NCBI GenBank assembly: GCA_037440765.1
Contig: JBBITL010000128.1
Location: 1 to 8,831 of the forward strand
Source: DTKY01 sp037440765
GTDB taxonomy: Bacteria; Acidobacteriota; Terriglobia; Bryobacterales; Bryobacteraceae
Direction: 5' to 3'
Length of the DNA: 8,831 bases
Each line of letters begins with the position of its first letter. Within the stretch, counting starts at the first letter, position 1. A program made the translations under genes and the position numbers. Shown in pieces: positions 1-6,139 of the stretch. The notes under the pieces were generated by a model. It ran no database searches and was not told the origin of the DNA. It saw nothing but the letters and a program-made list of their open reading frames with translations.

Positions 1-150
1 GCGGTCCACGTGGGATAGGCCTCTTGGCCTGTCGGGGCCGTACTCAGCAGCCTGCCAGTGGCTGGCGATTGACTGGCCGGGAGAGCCGGCCGTTCCTTGT
101 GCCCTCTGCAACACCGTCCGCCGGTTCAATGTCAGACTGCCGGTTACCCC
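1..150. other. Unassigned left-edge segment, no recognisable gene
   Basis: No protein or RNA gene can be recognised here. Two plus-strand frames and one minus-strand frame stay open across it, as is common in GC-rich DNA, but none of the translations looks like a protein family I know. The plus frame starting at base 2 runs about 50 codons to a TGA at 152-154, so it could be the extreme 3' end of a gene entering from the left. That stop lies inside the -35 box of the next promoter. Small self-complementary elements are present: CCACGTGG at 6-13, a 5-bp hairpin at 17-30, and a 6-bp hairpin at 75-91. No tRNA, tmRNA or SRP signature was seen. Confidence 0.3.
74..97 (+). terminator. Weak hairpin, possible terminator of an upstream gene
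   Basis: GGCCGG (75-80) pairs with CCGGCC (86-91) around the 5-base loop GAGAG. A short, interrupted T-containing tail follows (GTTCCTTG). The stem is strong for its length, but the T-run is poor for a classical intrinsic terminator. Its place, about 60 bp before a strong promoter, fits the end of an upstream transcription unit. That role is inferred from position only. Confidence 0.25.
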
Positions 151-179
151 TTGACACCCTTGCGGCCCGGAGCTAGAAT
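151..179 (+). promoter_or_regulatory. Near-consensus sigma70-type promoter for the 45-residue membrane protein
   Basis: TTGACA (151-156) matches the housekeeping -35 consensus at all six bases. After exactly 17 bp comes TAGAAT (174-179), matching TATAAT at five of six. Initiation is expected near base 186, giving an untranslated leader of about 26 nt before the ATG at 212. This is the best promoter in the window on either strand. Confidence 0.75.
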
Positions 180-211
180 TCACTTGCAGGCAGACGCGGA
201 CGGGGTGCGCG

Positions 212-349
212 ATGCCGGATTCCCGCAAACGGCGTGACCTGGAACCAGGCGAGCGAAAAGCCATAGTGCTCGAGTTCGTCGCCGCCTCGGCGATTTTCGC
301 ACTCCTGCTCGTCGTCCTCTACATGGTTTTTACCTACAAGCCCGTCTGA
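212..349 (+). CDS. 45-residue single-pass membrane protein, unknown function
   Basis: I do not recognise this family. The translation begins MPDSRKRRDLEPGERKAIVL and ends in MVFTYKPV before TGA at 347-349. The first 20 residues are strongly charged (RKRR at 5-8). Residues about 22-41 form one hydrophobic helix rich in Ala, Leu, Val and Phe, and a 4-5 residue tail follows. By the positive-inside rule the N-terminus should face the cytoplasm. Support for a real gene is a near-consensus promoter 26 nt upstream of the ATG, a GGGG ribosome-binding-like run at 202-205 spaced 6 nt from the start, and a well-formed charged-head/helix design. Its last 16 bases overlap the 3' end of the opposing cca gene. 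A role as a small subunit or regulator of a membrane complex is conceivable, but nothing here shows which. Confidence 0.65.
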   Translation: MPDSRKRRDLEPGERKAIVLEFVAASAIFALLLVVLYMVFTYKPV

Positions 350-1698
350 TCTCCAGGAGGGTCCCCGAAGATCCGGCGGACAAGCCGCATCGCCTCCTCG
401 GGCGTGTTGATAGCGGCCTCCAGTTGCGCGTCCTCAACCGCCATGAGCATCCTGCCGAAGGCCGGCCCGGGCCTGTAGCCGGCACGGATCAGGTCGGCGC
501 CGGTCAGCAGGCGCGGCGGGCGGAGCCTCTCCGGCGGCAACTCGCGCTGCCTGGCGCGGACGAACTCGTAGTTGTCGAGCCAGCCGTGGCTCGCCAGGCA
601 GTCCAGGCGGTGCAGCTCGAGCAATTCCTCAAAGTGCGGCTGCCGGAGGAAGCGCCGCAGCGTGCTCTCGCGCATCTGCCGCACGTCCTTGAAGCGCAGG
701 TGGTCGGCGATGAGCGCCTCCACGGTCCTGGTCTGCTCGATCGAGAACCGCAGCCGCTGCATGATGCCCACCGCCATCCGGGCGCCGAGCGCCGCGTGGC
801 CGTCGAAGCGGATGCGATCCGCCACCCGGAATGTCGGCGGTTTGCCGATGTCGTGGAGCAGGACGCCCAGCGCCAGAGTGACCGCAGGCCGCCCCAGAAG
901 GCCGAGCATGAGCAGAGTGTGAGTCCAGACGTCGCCCTCGGGGTGGAACTCTCTTGGCTGCTCCACTCCCTTCAGCGCCGAGACTTCCGGCAGCAGTTCC
1001 AGCATCAGACCCGATTCGTCCAGCAGTCCGGCGCCCCGCCGCGCGGCGCCCTCAGTCAGAATGCGGGCAACCTCGTCGCGCGAGCGTTCGGCCGAAACGA
1101 TGCGGATCGAGGACGCCATGCGCCGAATCCCGCTCATTGTCGCTTCATCGATGGCGAAGCCCAGGGCCGCGGCCAGGCGCACCGCCCGCAACATTCTGAG
1201 GTGATCCTCGGCGAAGCGGTGGCCGGGGTCGCCGATGGCCCGGATGACACCGGCTTCCAGATCCGCGCGTCCACCGGTGAAGTCCAGAACCTCGCCGCTG
1301 TCAGGGTCGAGCAGGAGGGCGTTAACGGTGAAGTCGCGCCGCCGCACGTCAAGCCGGGGATCCGTCTCGAAAGCCACATGGCCGGGACGCCGGCCGTCCT
1401 GGTAGGAATGTTCGCTTCGAAAGGTGGCGATTTCGACCTCGGTTCCGCCCCGGCGCAACAGCATGACGCCGAAGTGCATCCCCACCTGCCGGGCATCCGG
1501 AAAGAGGCCCAGTATCCGCTCCGGACGGGCGTCGGTGGCCACGTCGTAGTCCTTGGGCTGGCGTCCCAGCAGCAGGTCGCGCACGCAGCCGCCGACAAGG
1601 TAGGCTTTGGCGCCGTGGGCCCTCAGCCTCCGCACCGCAGCCCGCGCCAGCAGCGCCGCTCTGGTGCCCGCCGCCTCCATGATCGTAGAATAAGCCAT
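334..1698 (-). CDS. cca: CCA tRNA nucleotidyltransferase with HD domain (class II)
   Basis: The 454-residue protein belongs to the class II tRNA nucleotidyltransferase/poly(A) polymerase family. It should add or repair the 3'-terminal CCA of tRNAs from CTP and ATP in the cytoplasm. Visible motifs, in order: LVGGCVRDLLLG (34-45), the metal-binding DYD (Asp50, Asp52), RRDFTVNAL (120-128), and the nucleotide-templating EDHLRMLRAVR (164-174). An HD phosphohydrolase-type domain follows, with LLHDIGKP (280-287; His282-Asp283) and a further conserved-looking His at DGHAALGA (His301). E. coli CCA, also with an HD domain, is about 412 residues, so this is slightly long. The ATG at 1696-1698 has no clear ribosome-binding site; Met7 (1678-1680) is an alternative start. 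The start is 23 bp from a divergent permease gene. The stop overlaps the opposing small gene by 16 bp. A CC-only or A-only enzyme, or a poly(A) polymerase, cannot be excluded from motifs alone. Confidence 0.92.
   Translation of the reverse strand: MAYSTIMEAAGTRAALLARAAVRRLRAHGAKAYLVGGCVRDLLLGRQPKDYDVATDARPERILGLFPDARQVGMHFGVMLLRRGGTEVEIATFRSEHSYQDGRRPGHVAFETDPRLDVRRRDFTVNALLLDPDSGEVLDFTGGRADLEAGVIRAIGDPGHRFAEDHLRMLRAVRLAAALGFAIDEATMSGIRRMASSIRIVSAERSRDEVARILTEGAARRGAGLLDESGLMLELLPEVSALKGVEQPREFHPEGDVWTHTLLMLGLLGRPAVTLALGVLLHDIGKPPTFRVADRIRFDGHAALGARMAVGIMQRLRFSIEQTRTVEALIADHLRFKDVRQMRESTLRRFLRQPHFEELLELHRLDCLASHGWLDNYEFVRARQRELPPERLRPPRLLTGADLIRAGYRPGPAFGRMLMAVEDAQLEAAINTPEEAMRLVRRIFGDPPGDQTGL
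1686..1691 (+). promoter_or_regulatory. Candidate -10 box for the permease gene, inside the 5' end of cca
   Basis: TAGAAT is the same hexamer as the -10 of the strong promoter at 174-179. It would place initiation near 1698 and give a leader of about 24 nt before the ATG at 1722. The matching -35 position (about 1662-1668) is poor. Since only 23 bp separate the two divergent start codons, the permease promoter has to lie within cca coding sequence, and this is the best candidate seen. Confidence 0.3.
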
Positions 1699-1721
1699 TG
1701 GAGCCAGCCAGCTAGCACTCT

Positions 1722-3938
1722 ATGTCCACTGAAGCCGGTTCGCCGGCGCAGGCTGCCAAGATCGTAGTAGCCACCAGTGTAGCCCTGTCGTTCATCTCCT
1801 TCTGGCGAGGGGCCGCTATCGTGCTCAGCGACCTGGCCTCGACGATGTTCTACGTCGGCGGCATCGCGGAACAAGCCATCGGCAAGTCCGCTCCCTGGTT
1901 CATCCTCGGTGTGATGTTTTTCAGCTTCGCCGTGCGCTCCATTTACATGGAGAGTTGCAGCATGTTCGTGCGGGGCGGCGTGTACGTAGTGGTCCGGGAC
2001 AGCATGGGGCCGTTCATGGCCAAGCTGTCGGTCTCCGCCCTGGTGGTGGACTATGTTCTGACCGGGCCGATCAGCTCGGTAAGCGCCGGACAGTATCTCG
2101 GGCGCCTGCTCAACGAAGTCAGCGAGCTGATGCACCAGGATTTCCGGATCAATGCCGACTACTTCGCGACCTTCTTCGGCGTGGCGGTGACGGCCTACTT
2201 CTGGCGGGCCAACGTGAAGGGAATACACGAATCCAGCGGCAAGGCGCTGCGCATCATGCAGATCACCACCGTGATGGTGGTGGCGCTGCTGCTGTGGTGT
2301 CCCCTGACCCTTCTGCTCCAGGACAAGGTAGAACTTCCGCCGGCCCCGGTGCCTTCCAACCTCCGCTTCACAGACGAGTCTCTGGGGTGGCTGCAAGGGA
2401 CGTTCTGGCCGCAAGTCTGGCTGGTGGCCATGGTGGTGGCCTTCGGCCACTCACTGCTGGCCATGAGCGGCTTTGAGACGCTGGCCCAGGTCTACCGCGA
2501 GATCGCTTCGCCCAAGCTCAAGAACCTTAAGCGGACGGCGAACATCGTCTGCACCTACGCCGTGATTTCCACCGGCGTGGTGACGCTGTTCGCGGTGATG
2601 ATCATCCCCGACGGCCAGCGAGAGCGCTACTACGACAACCTGATAGGCGGGCTGGCAATGAACCTGGCGGGGCCGTACGTGCTTCGCCTGGCTTTTCATC
2701 TTTTCGTGGTGGTGGTCGGGGCGCTGATTCTTTCAGGCGCGGTGAACACCTCCATCATCGGGGCCAACGGCGTGCTTAACCGGGTGGCCGAAGACGGCGT
2801 GCTGCTGGATTGGTTCCGCCGGCCGCACCGCCGTTTCGGCACCACCTCGCGGATCATCAACCTGGTGGTTCTTTGCCAGGTGGCTACGATCGTGGCCAGC
2901 CGCGGCAATGTTTACCTGCTGGGCGAAGCCTACGCGTTCGGCGTGGTCTGGAGTTTCTTTCTGAAGGGGCTGGGGGTGCTGGCCCTGCGCTGCCAGCGGC
3001 ACGACCAGGAGTACAAGACTCCGCTGAACCTGCGCATAGGCGGAAGGGAGCTGCCCATCGGGTTGGCCGCCACGACCGCGGCGCTGCTGATGGTGGCTCT
3101 GGCCAATCTGTTCTCGAAACGCATCGCCACCATTTACGGCGTGTCCTTCACGATCCTGCTGTTCGCCATCTTCACTATCTCCGAGCGGCTCAGCCGGCGC
3201 AGGCTCCTGGCCGAGCCAAAGGGGCTGGAGAAGTTCAACCTTGAGATGCAGCCCCAGGTCGCCGCGGGCGCCCTGCACGCGCGGGCCGGCTGCGTGCTGG
3301 TCGCCGTCCGGGACTACAACCGGATGCCGCACCTGAAGCGGGTGCTGGAAAAGACCAACCCTCGCCGCCAGGACATTGTGGTGATGACCGTCCGGCCCGT
3401 GACAGCCGGCGCGGGCGAGTACGGCCTGGCGGACAACCAGATATTCAGCGACTACGAGCAGGAACTGTTCAGCAACGTGGTGACCATGGCGGAGAAGGAG
3501 GGCAAGACGGTCGAACTGCTGGTGGTCCCCGCCGTGGACCCGTTCGACGCCATGGTCCAGACGGCCGCGCGGCTGGGAGCTTCCCGCCTGGTGTCCGGGG
3601 TATCCGCTAAGATGGCCTCCGAGGAACTGGCGCGCCGCATCGGACTGGCATGGGAGAGGCTTCCCGAGCCCCGGCACGGCTTCTCGTTGGAGATCATCAG
3701 CCCCGGGCGGCCCTCGGTCTATGTGAACCTGGGGCCGCACCCGCCGCGCCTGTGGCCCGAGGATCTGGACCGGCTGCACGAGCTGTGGCTTAGGCTCACC
3801 GGCGAGTGGGGATTCGGATCAAGGCTGCACCACCGGGACGTGGTCGGCGCGGCCCTGCGGCGCCTGGAGAGGGACCTGTCCGGACCGCGGAAGGAGGAAG
3901 CCATCGAGGATATCCGCAGGGAGTTGCCCAGGAATTGA
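1722..3938 (+). CDS. APC-superfamily amino-acid permease with C-terminal universal-stress-like cytoplasmic domain
   Basis: The 738-residue inner-membrane protein has about twelve hydrophobic helices in its first ~490 residues (roughly 13-37, 57-73, 98-118, 146-162, 179-200, 231-248, 272-295, 319-342, 379-395, 402-425, 446-463, 468-487). The segment SGFETLAQVYREIASPKLKN (249-268) resembles the conserved loop after helix 6 in amino-acid/polyamine/organocation transporters, so amino-acid or amine uptake is likely; the substrate cannot be read. Residues about 500-738 form a soluble extension. It starts CVLVAVRDYNRMPHLKRVLE (524-543), followed by DIVVMTVRPV, which looks like the alpha/beta core of UspA-type domains. 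The glycine-rich ATP loop of classical UspA is not evident (SRLVSGVSAKMASEELARR, 611-629). The final stretch carries GPHPPRLWPEDLDRLHELWL (671-690). Permeases of this family are usually 450-550 residues, so the extension is the unusual part. No good ribosome-binding site precedes the ATG. The gene ends 4 bp from the convergent zinc-ribbon gene. Confidence 0.85.
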   Translation: MSTEAGSPAQAAKIVVATSVALSFISFWRGAAIVLSDLASTMFYVGGIAEQAIGKSAPWFILGVMFFSFAVRSIYMESCSMFVRGGVYVVVRDSMGPFMAKLSVSALVVDYVLTGPISSVSAGQYLGRLLNEVSELMHQDFRINADYFATFFGVAVTAYFWRANVKGIHESSGKALRIMQITTVMVVALLLWCPLTLLLQDKVELPPAPVPSNLRFTDESLGWLQGTFWPQVWLVAMVVAFGHSLLAMSGFETLAQVYREIASPKLKNLKRTANIVCTYAVISTGVVTLFAVMIIPDGQRERYYDNLIGGLAMNLAGPYVLRLAFHLFVVVVGALILSGAVNTSIIGANGVLNRVAEDGVLLDWFRRPHRRFGTTSRIINLVVLCQVATIVASRGNVYLLGEAYAFGVVWSFFLKGLGVLALRCQRHDQEYKTPLNLRIGGRELPIGLAATTAALLMVALANLFSKRIATIYGVSFTILLFAIFTISERLSRRRLLAEPKGLEKFNLEMQPQVAAGALHARAGCVLVAVRDYNRMPHLKRVLEKTNPRRQDIVVMTVRPVTAGAGEYGLADNQIFSDYEQELFSNVVTMAEKEGKTVELLVVPAVDPFDAMVQTAARLGASRLVSGVSAKMASEELARRIGLAWERLPEPRHGFSLEIISPGRPSVYVNLGPHPPRLWPEDLDRLHELWLRLTGEWGFGSRLHHRDVVGAALRRLERDLSGPRKEEAIEDIRRELPRN

Positions 3939-3942
3939 GGCT

Positions 3943-4194
3943 TCAGTCCCCTGGTTCAGCCTGCGAGGCCTTGGGATCGATAGACGAGAGCACCTCTTTG
4001 AAAAGCTGCTCCTTCTTCAGGTCCTTCCTGGAAGGCGGCGCTTTCCCGCGCCGGTAGTCGTGGTCGCTGTAGCAGGTCCGGCAGCGCACCTTGGCTGGGT
4101 CGCCTTCGAGCATGGAGACGATGGAGTGGTTCGTGATGCGCTTGCACTTCACACAGAAGTCGTCGATCTCGTCACCCAAACGAAGACCAGGCAC
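3943..4194 (-). CDS. Small zinc-ribbon protein (CxxC-x20-CxxC), unknown function
   Basis: The 83-residue protein has two cysteine pairs, C14-V-K-C17 and C38-R-T-C41, 20 residues apart, the layout of a one-zinc ribbon. Between them lies ITNHSIVSMLEGDPAKVR (20-37). After the ribbon comes YSDHDYRRGK, then a lysine/glutamate-rich tail likely to be helical (KKEQLFKEVLSS). There is no signal peptide or membrane segment, so it should be cytoplasmic; nucleic-acid or protein binding is plausible but not shown. The start is GTG at 4192-4194. A GGCGG run 8 nt upstream could act as a weak ribosome-binding site; a TTG at codon 6 is an alternative. The gene follows the ABC exporter on the same strand after 81 bp, and a TATACT box in that gap may give it its own promoter. 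I do not know a characterised homologue. Confidence 0.75.
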   Translation of the reverse strand: MPGLRLGDEIDDFCVKCKRITNHSIVSMLEGDPAKVRCRTCYSDHDYRRGKAPPSRKDLKKEQLFKEVLSSIDPKASQAEPGD

Positions 4195-4224
4195 TGGACG
4201 GTCCGCCTTTCGACAACTTTGGGC

Positions 4225-4230
4225 AGTATA
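4225..4230 (-). promoter_or_regulatory. Candidate -10 box for the zinc-ribbon gene
   Basis: On the minus strand this reads TATACT, five of six matches to TATAAT. Initiation near 4218 would give a leader of about 24 nt before the GTG at 4194, close to the leader length at the strong promoter upstream of base 212. No convincing -35 box lies 16-18 bp further upstream, so the gene may also be transcribed by read-through from the exporter. Confidence 0.35.
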
Positions 4231-4237
4231 CCCGATT

Positions 4238-4272
4238 CCGCGCGGGGATGAAGACCCCCGGGGCGGCCGCGG
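4238..4272 (-). other. GC-rich nested palindromes after the exporter stop codon
   Basis: Overlapping self-complementary blocks follow the exporter stop. CCGCG (4238-4242) pairs with CGCGG (4268-4272). GGGG (4244-4247) pairs with CCCC (4255-4258). CCCCGGGG (4256-4263) abuts GCGGCCGC (4263-4270). No T-run follows on the minus strand, so this is not a classical intrinsic terminator. It could slow or partly stop transcription between the exporter and the zinc-ribbon gene. Confidence 0.25.
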
Positions 4273-4275
4273 CAG

Positions 4276-6114
4276 TCAATCCCGGCTCGGGGCCTCGATC
4301 TGGAGGCCGTTCTCCTGCTCCTTGTACTGAAGCTGGTAGAGCTTCCAGTAGATGCCGCGCAGGGCGAGCAGTTCCTGATGCGAGCCGGATTCGCGAAGCC
4401 GGCCCTTGTGCATCACCAGGATGCGGTCGGCGCGCTGGATGGTGGACAAGCGGTGAGCTATGAGGATCGACGTCCGCCCCTCCACCATGCGGGCGACGGC
4501 CTCGCGCACCTTGAACTCAGTCTCGGTGTCCACGCTTGAAGTGGCCTCGTCGAGGATCAGAAAACGCGGGTTGTGGGCCAGGGCCCGGGCGAAGCTGATC
4601 AGTTGTTTCTGCCCGGTCGAAAGGCCTGTCCCGCGCTCGCGCACAGGCTCGGAAAAGCCGCCTGGCAAGGAACGGATAAACTCCAGAAGATTCACCTGCT
4701 CGGCGGCCGCCTCCAGTGCGTCGTGCGAGATGTTCTCGGTGCCCAGCCGGATGTTCTCCCGGATAGTGCCGGTGAACAGGTATGGATCCTGCAACACGAA
4801 ACCGAAGTGGCGGCGCAGGTTGCGAGGATCAAACTCGCGGATGTCGATGCCGTCCACGCGGATGCTGCCGTGCTGGACGTCGTAGAAGCGCAGCAGCAGG
4901 TTCATGAGGGTGGTCTTCCCCGCCCCGGTGTGGCCCACCACGGCCACGGTCTCTCCCGGCCCGACGACGAAACTCACGTCGCGCAGCACCCAGTCTTCGC
5001 CCTTGTACGCGAACCAGACACCGTCGAACTCGATGCGCGCCGCCCCGGGAGGCAGTTCGCGCGGCTGCGGCGGGGCCGCGATCACCGCCGGGGTGTCCAG
5101 CAGTTTGAAGACCCGCTCGGAGGCGGCCATCGCCGACTGTAGCAGGTTGTACTTTTCGCTGAGCCCCATGATCGGCCGGAAGAAACGCATGCCGTACTGG
5201 AGGAACGCCACCATCACTCCCAGCGTCAGGTCCCCGCTCTGTATCCGGAAGCCCGAGTAGGCCAGCAACAGCGCCAGCGCCAGCATCCCCAGAAACTCGA
5301 CCACCGGGTAGAACCAGGCGTAGGCGAAGATCGTGTCCTTATACGCGTGCAGGTGATCGCGGTTGATCCGGTCGAACTCGCTGCGGGTCTTCCGCTCCCG
5401 GTTGAAGAGCTGAACCACCAGGATGCCGCTGACGTGCTCCTGGAGGTAAGAGTTGATCCGCGCCACCGCCAGCCTGATCCGCCGGTAGCCGGACTTGGCG
5501 CTGCTGCGGAAGACAACAGCAACCGCGACCACGAGCGGGGTCACCGCCAGCAGCAGCAGCGTCATGCCCGGGCTAAGCCGCAACATGGCCGCCACAACGA
5601 AGCTCAGCATCAGCAGGTCGCCCAGTATGGTCACCAGGCCCGAGGCGAACAGTTCGTTGAGCGCGTCCACGTCGGTGGTGACCCTGGTTACCAGCCGTCC
5701 GGCCGGGTTGCGGTCGAAGAAGGCGAGGTCCAGCTTCTGGAGGTGTGCCATCAGTTGCCGGCGCAGGTCGAACATGGCGTGCTGTCCGGTCCACTGCATG
5801 GCGTAAGTTTGCAGGAAGCCCGTGACCAGCCCCGCCGCCAGCACACAAAGGTAGAGAAGGGATATCTCAGCGATGCCCCGCAAAGGCTCGGGGGAAAGGT
5901 AGGGGTCCAGTATCCCCGCCGAACTGCCGGGCGCGGGCACGAGGTACTTGTCCACCGCGACCTTGGTCAGCAGCGGACCCAGCACCTCGAAGACTGAGTT
6001 CAACAGGAGGAAGATCAGGGCCAGGAAAGCGACGCGCCGGTAGGGCCGCATGTAAACCAGCAGCCTCCGCATCAGACGCGCATCGTATGCTTTGCCAAGG
6101 ACCTCCTCTTCCAC
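4276..6114 (-). CDS. ABC exporter half-transporter (MdlB/MsbA type, fused membrane and ATPase domains)
   Basis: The 612-residue protein carries an N-terminal membrane domain (about 25-320, six helices expected) and a C-terminal ATPase domain (about 360-600), so it should act as a dimer in the inner membrane and export a hydrophobic substrate such as a lipid or drug. ATPase motifs are complete: Walker A GHTGAGKTT (394-402, Lys400), Q-loop Gln442 in VLQDPYLFTGTIRENI, signature LSTGQ (498-502), Walker B FLILDE (518-523, with catalytic Glu523), D-loop SSVD (526-529) and H-loop His554 in LIAHRLSTIQ. The signature departs from LSGGQ at one residue. The intact catalytic Glu and the lack of an adjacent partner gene favour a homodimer, although many MdlB/YheH-type proteins pair with a second subunit. 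The start is GTG at 6112-6114 with no obvious ribosome-binding site. It lies 25 bp from divergent truB and is followed by the zinc-ribbon gene on the same strand. The substrate is not determinable. Confidence 0.9.
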   Translation of the reverse strand: MEEEVLGKAYDARLMRRLLVYMRPYRRVAFLALIFLLLNSVFEVLGPLLTKVAVDKYLVPAPGSSAGILDPYLSPEPLRGIAEISLLYLCVLAAGLVTGFLQTYAMQWTGQHAMFDLRRQLMAHLQKLDLAFFDRNPAGRLVTRVTTDVDALNELFASGLVTILGDLLMLSFVVAAMLRLSPGMTLLLLAVTPLVVAVAVVFRSSAKSGYRRIRLAVARINSYLQEHVSGILVVQLFNRERKTRSEFDRINRDHLHAYKDTIFAYAWFYPVVEFLGMLALALLLAYSGFRIQSGDLTLGVMVAFLQYGMRFFRPIMGLSEKYNLLQSAMAASERVFKLLDTPAVIAAPPQPRELPPGAARIEFDGVWFAYKGEDWVLRDVSFVVGPGETVAVVGHTGAGKTTLMNLLLRFYDVQHGSIRVDGIDIREFDPRNLRRHFGFVLQDPYLFTGTIRENIRLGTENISHDALEAAAEQVNLLEFIRSLPGGFSEPVRERGTGLSTGQKQLISFARALAHNPRFLILDEATSSVDTETEFKVREAVARMVEGRTSILIAHRLSTIQRADRILVMHKGRLRESGSHQELLALRGIYWKLYQLQYKEQENGLQIEAPSRD

Positions 6115-6139
6115 TAGGACCAGTGTACATTAGAGGTTC
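6115..6139. promoter_or_regulatory. 25-bp divergent intergenic region with symmetric -10-like element
   Basis: Only 25 bp separate the exporter start (minus) from the truB start (plus). At its centre is the perfect palindrome TGTACA (6124-6129). Read rightward, the overlapping hexamer is TACATT (6126-6131); read leftward it is TACACT. Each matches TATAAT at four of six bases. A symmetric -10 could fire in both directions with very short leaders. AGAGG at 6132-6136 lies just 3 nt before the truB ATG, close for a ribosome-binding site. The promoter call is inference from sequence shape. Confidence 0.3.

Noticed and set aside
117..145. Possible tRNA T-arm (GGTTCAATGTC)
   Set aside because: The sequence lacks the GGTTCGANTCC pattern, a matching acceptor stem and an anticodon arm.
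1..183. Minus-strand open frame running off the left edge from a GTG near 181
   Set aside because: The peptide is low-complexity (Gly, Ser, Gln, Arg), resembles no family, and would start inside the leader of the strong plus-strand promoter.
424..1767. 447-codon open frame on the plus strand opposite cca
   Set aside because: The translation is rich in Arg, Gln, Ala, His and Pro and matches no family; the opposite strand carries complete nucleotidyltransferase and HD motifs. It is a GC-rich antisense shadow.
1623..2450. 275-codon minus-strand frame spanning the cca/permease junction
   Set aside because: It covers the 5' ends of two well-supported genes in the wrong frames and is His/Gly/Arg-rich with no domain.
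2733..3779. 348-codon open frame on the minus strand opposite the permease
   Set aside because: The composition (Gln, His, Gly, Arg) is typical of antisense shadows, and the plus strand carries a coherent membrane protein throughout.
5347..5997. 216-codon plus-strand frame opposite the exporter membrane domain
   Set aside because: Gln/His/Arg-rich antisense translation with no motif; the exporter on the minus strand is complete.
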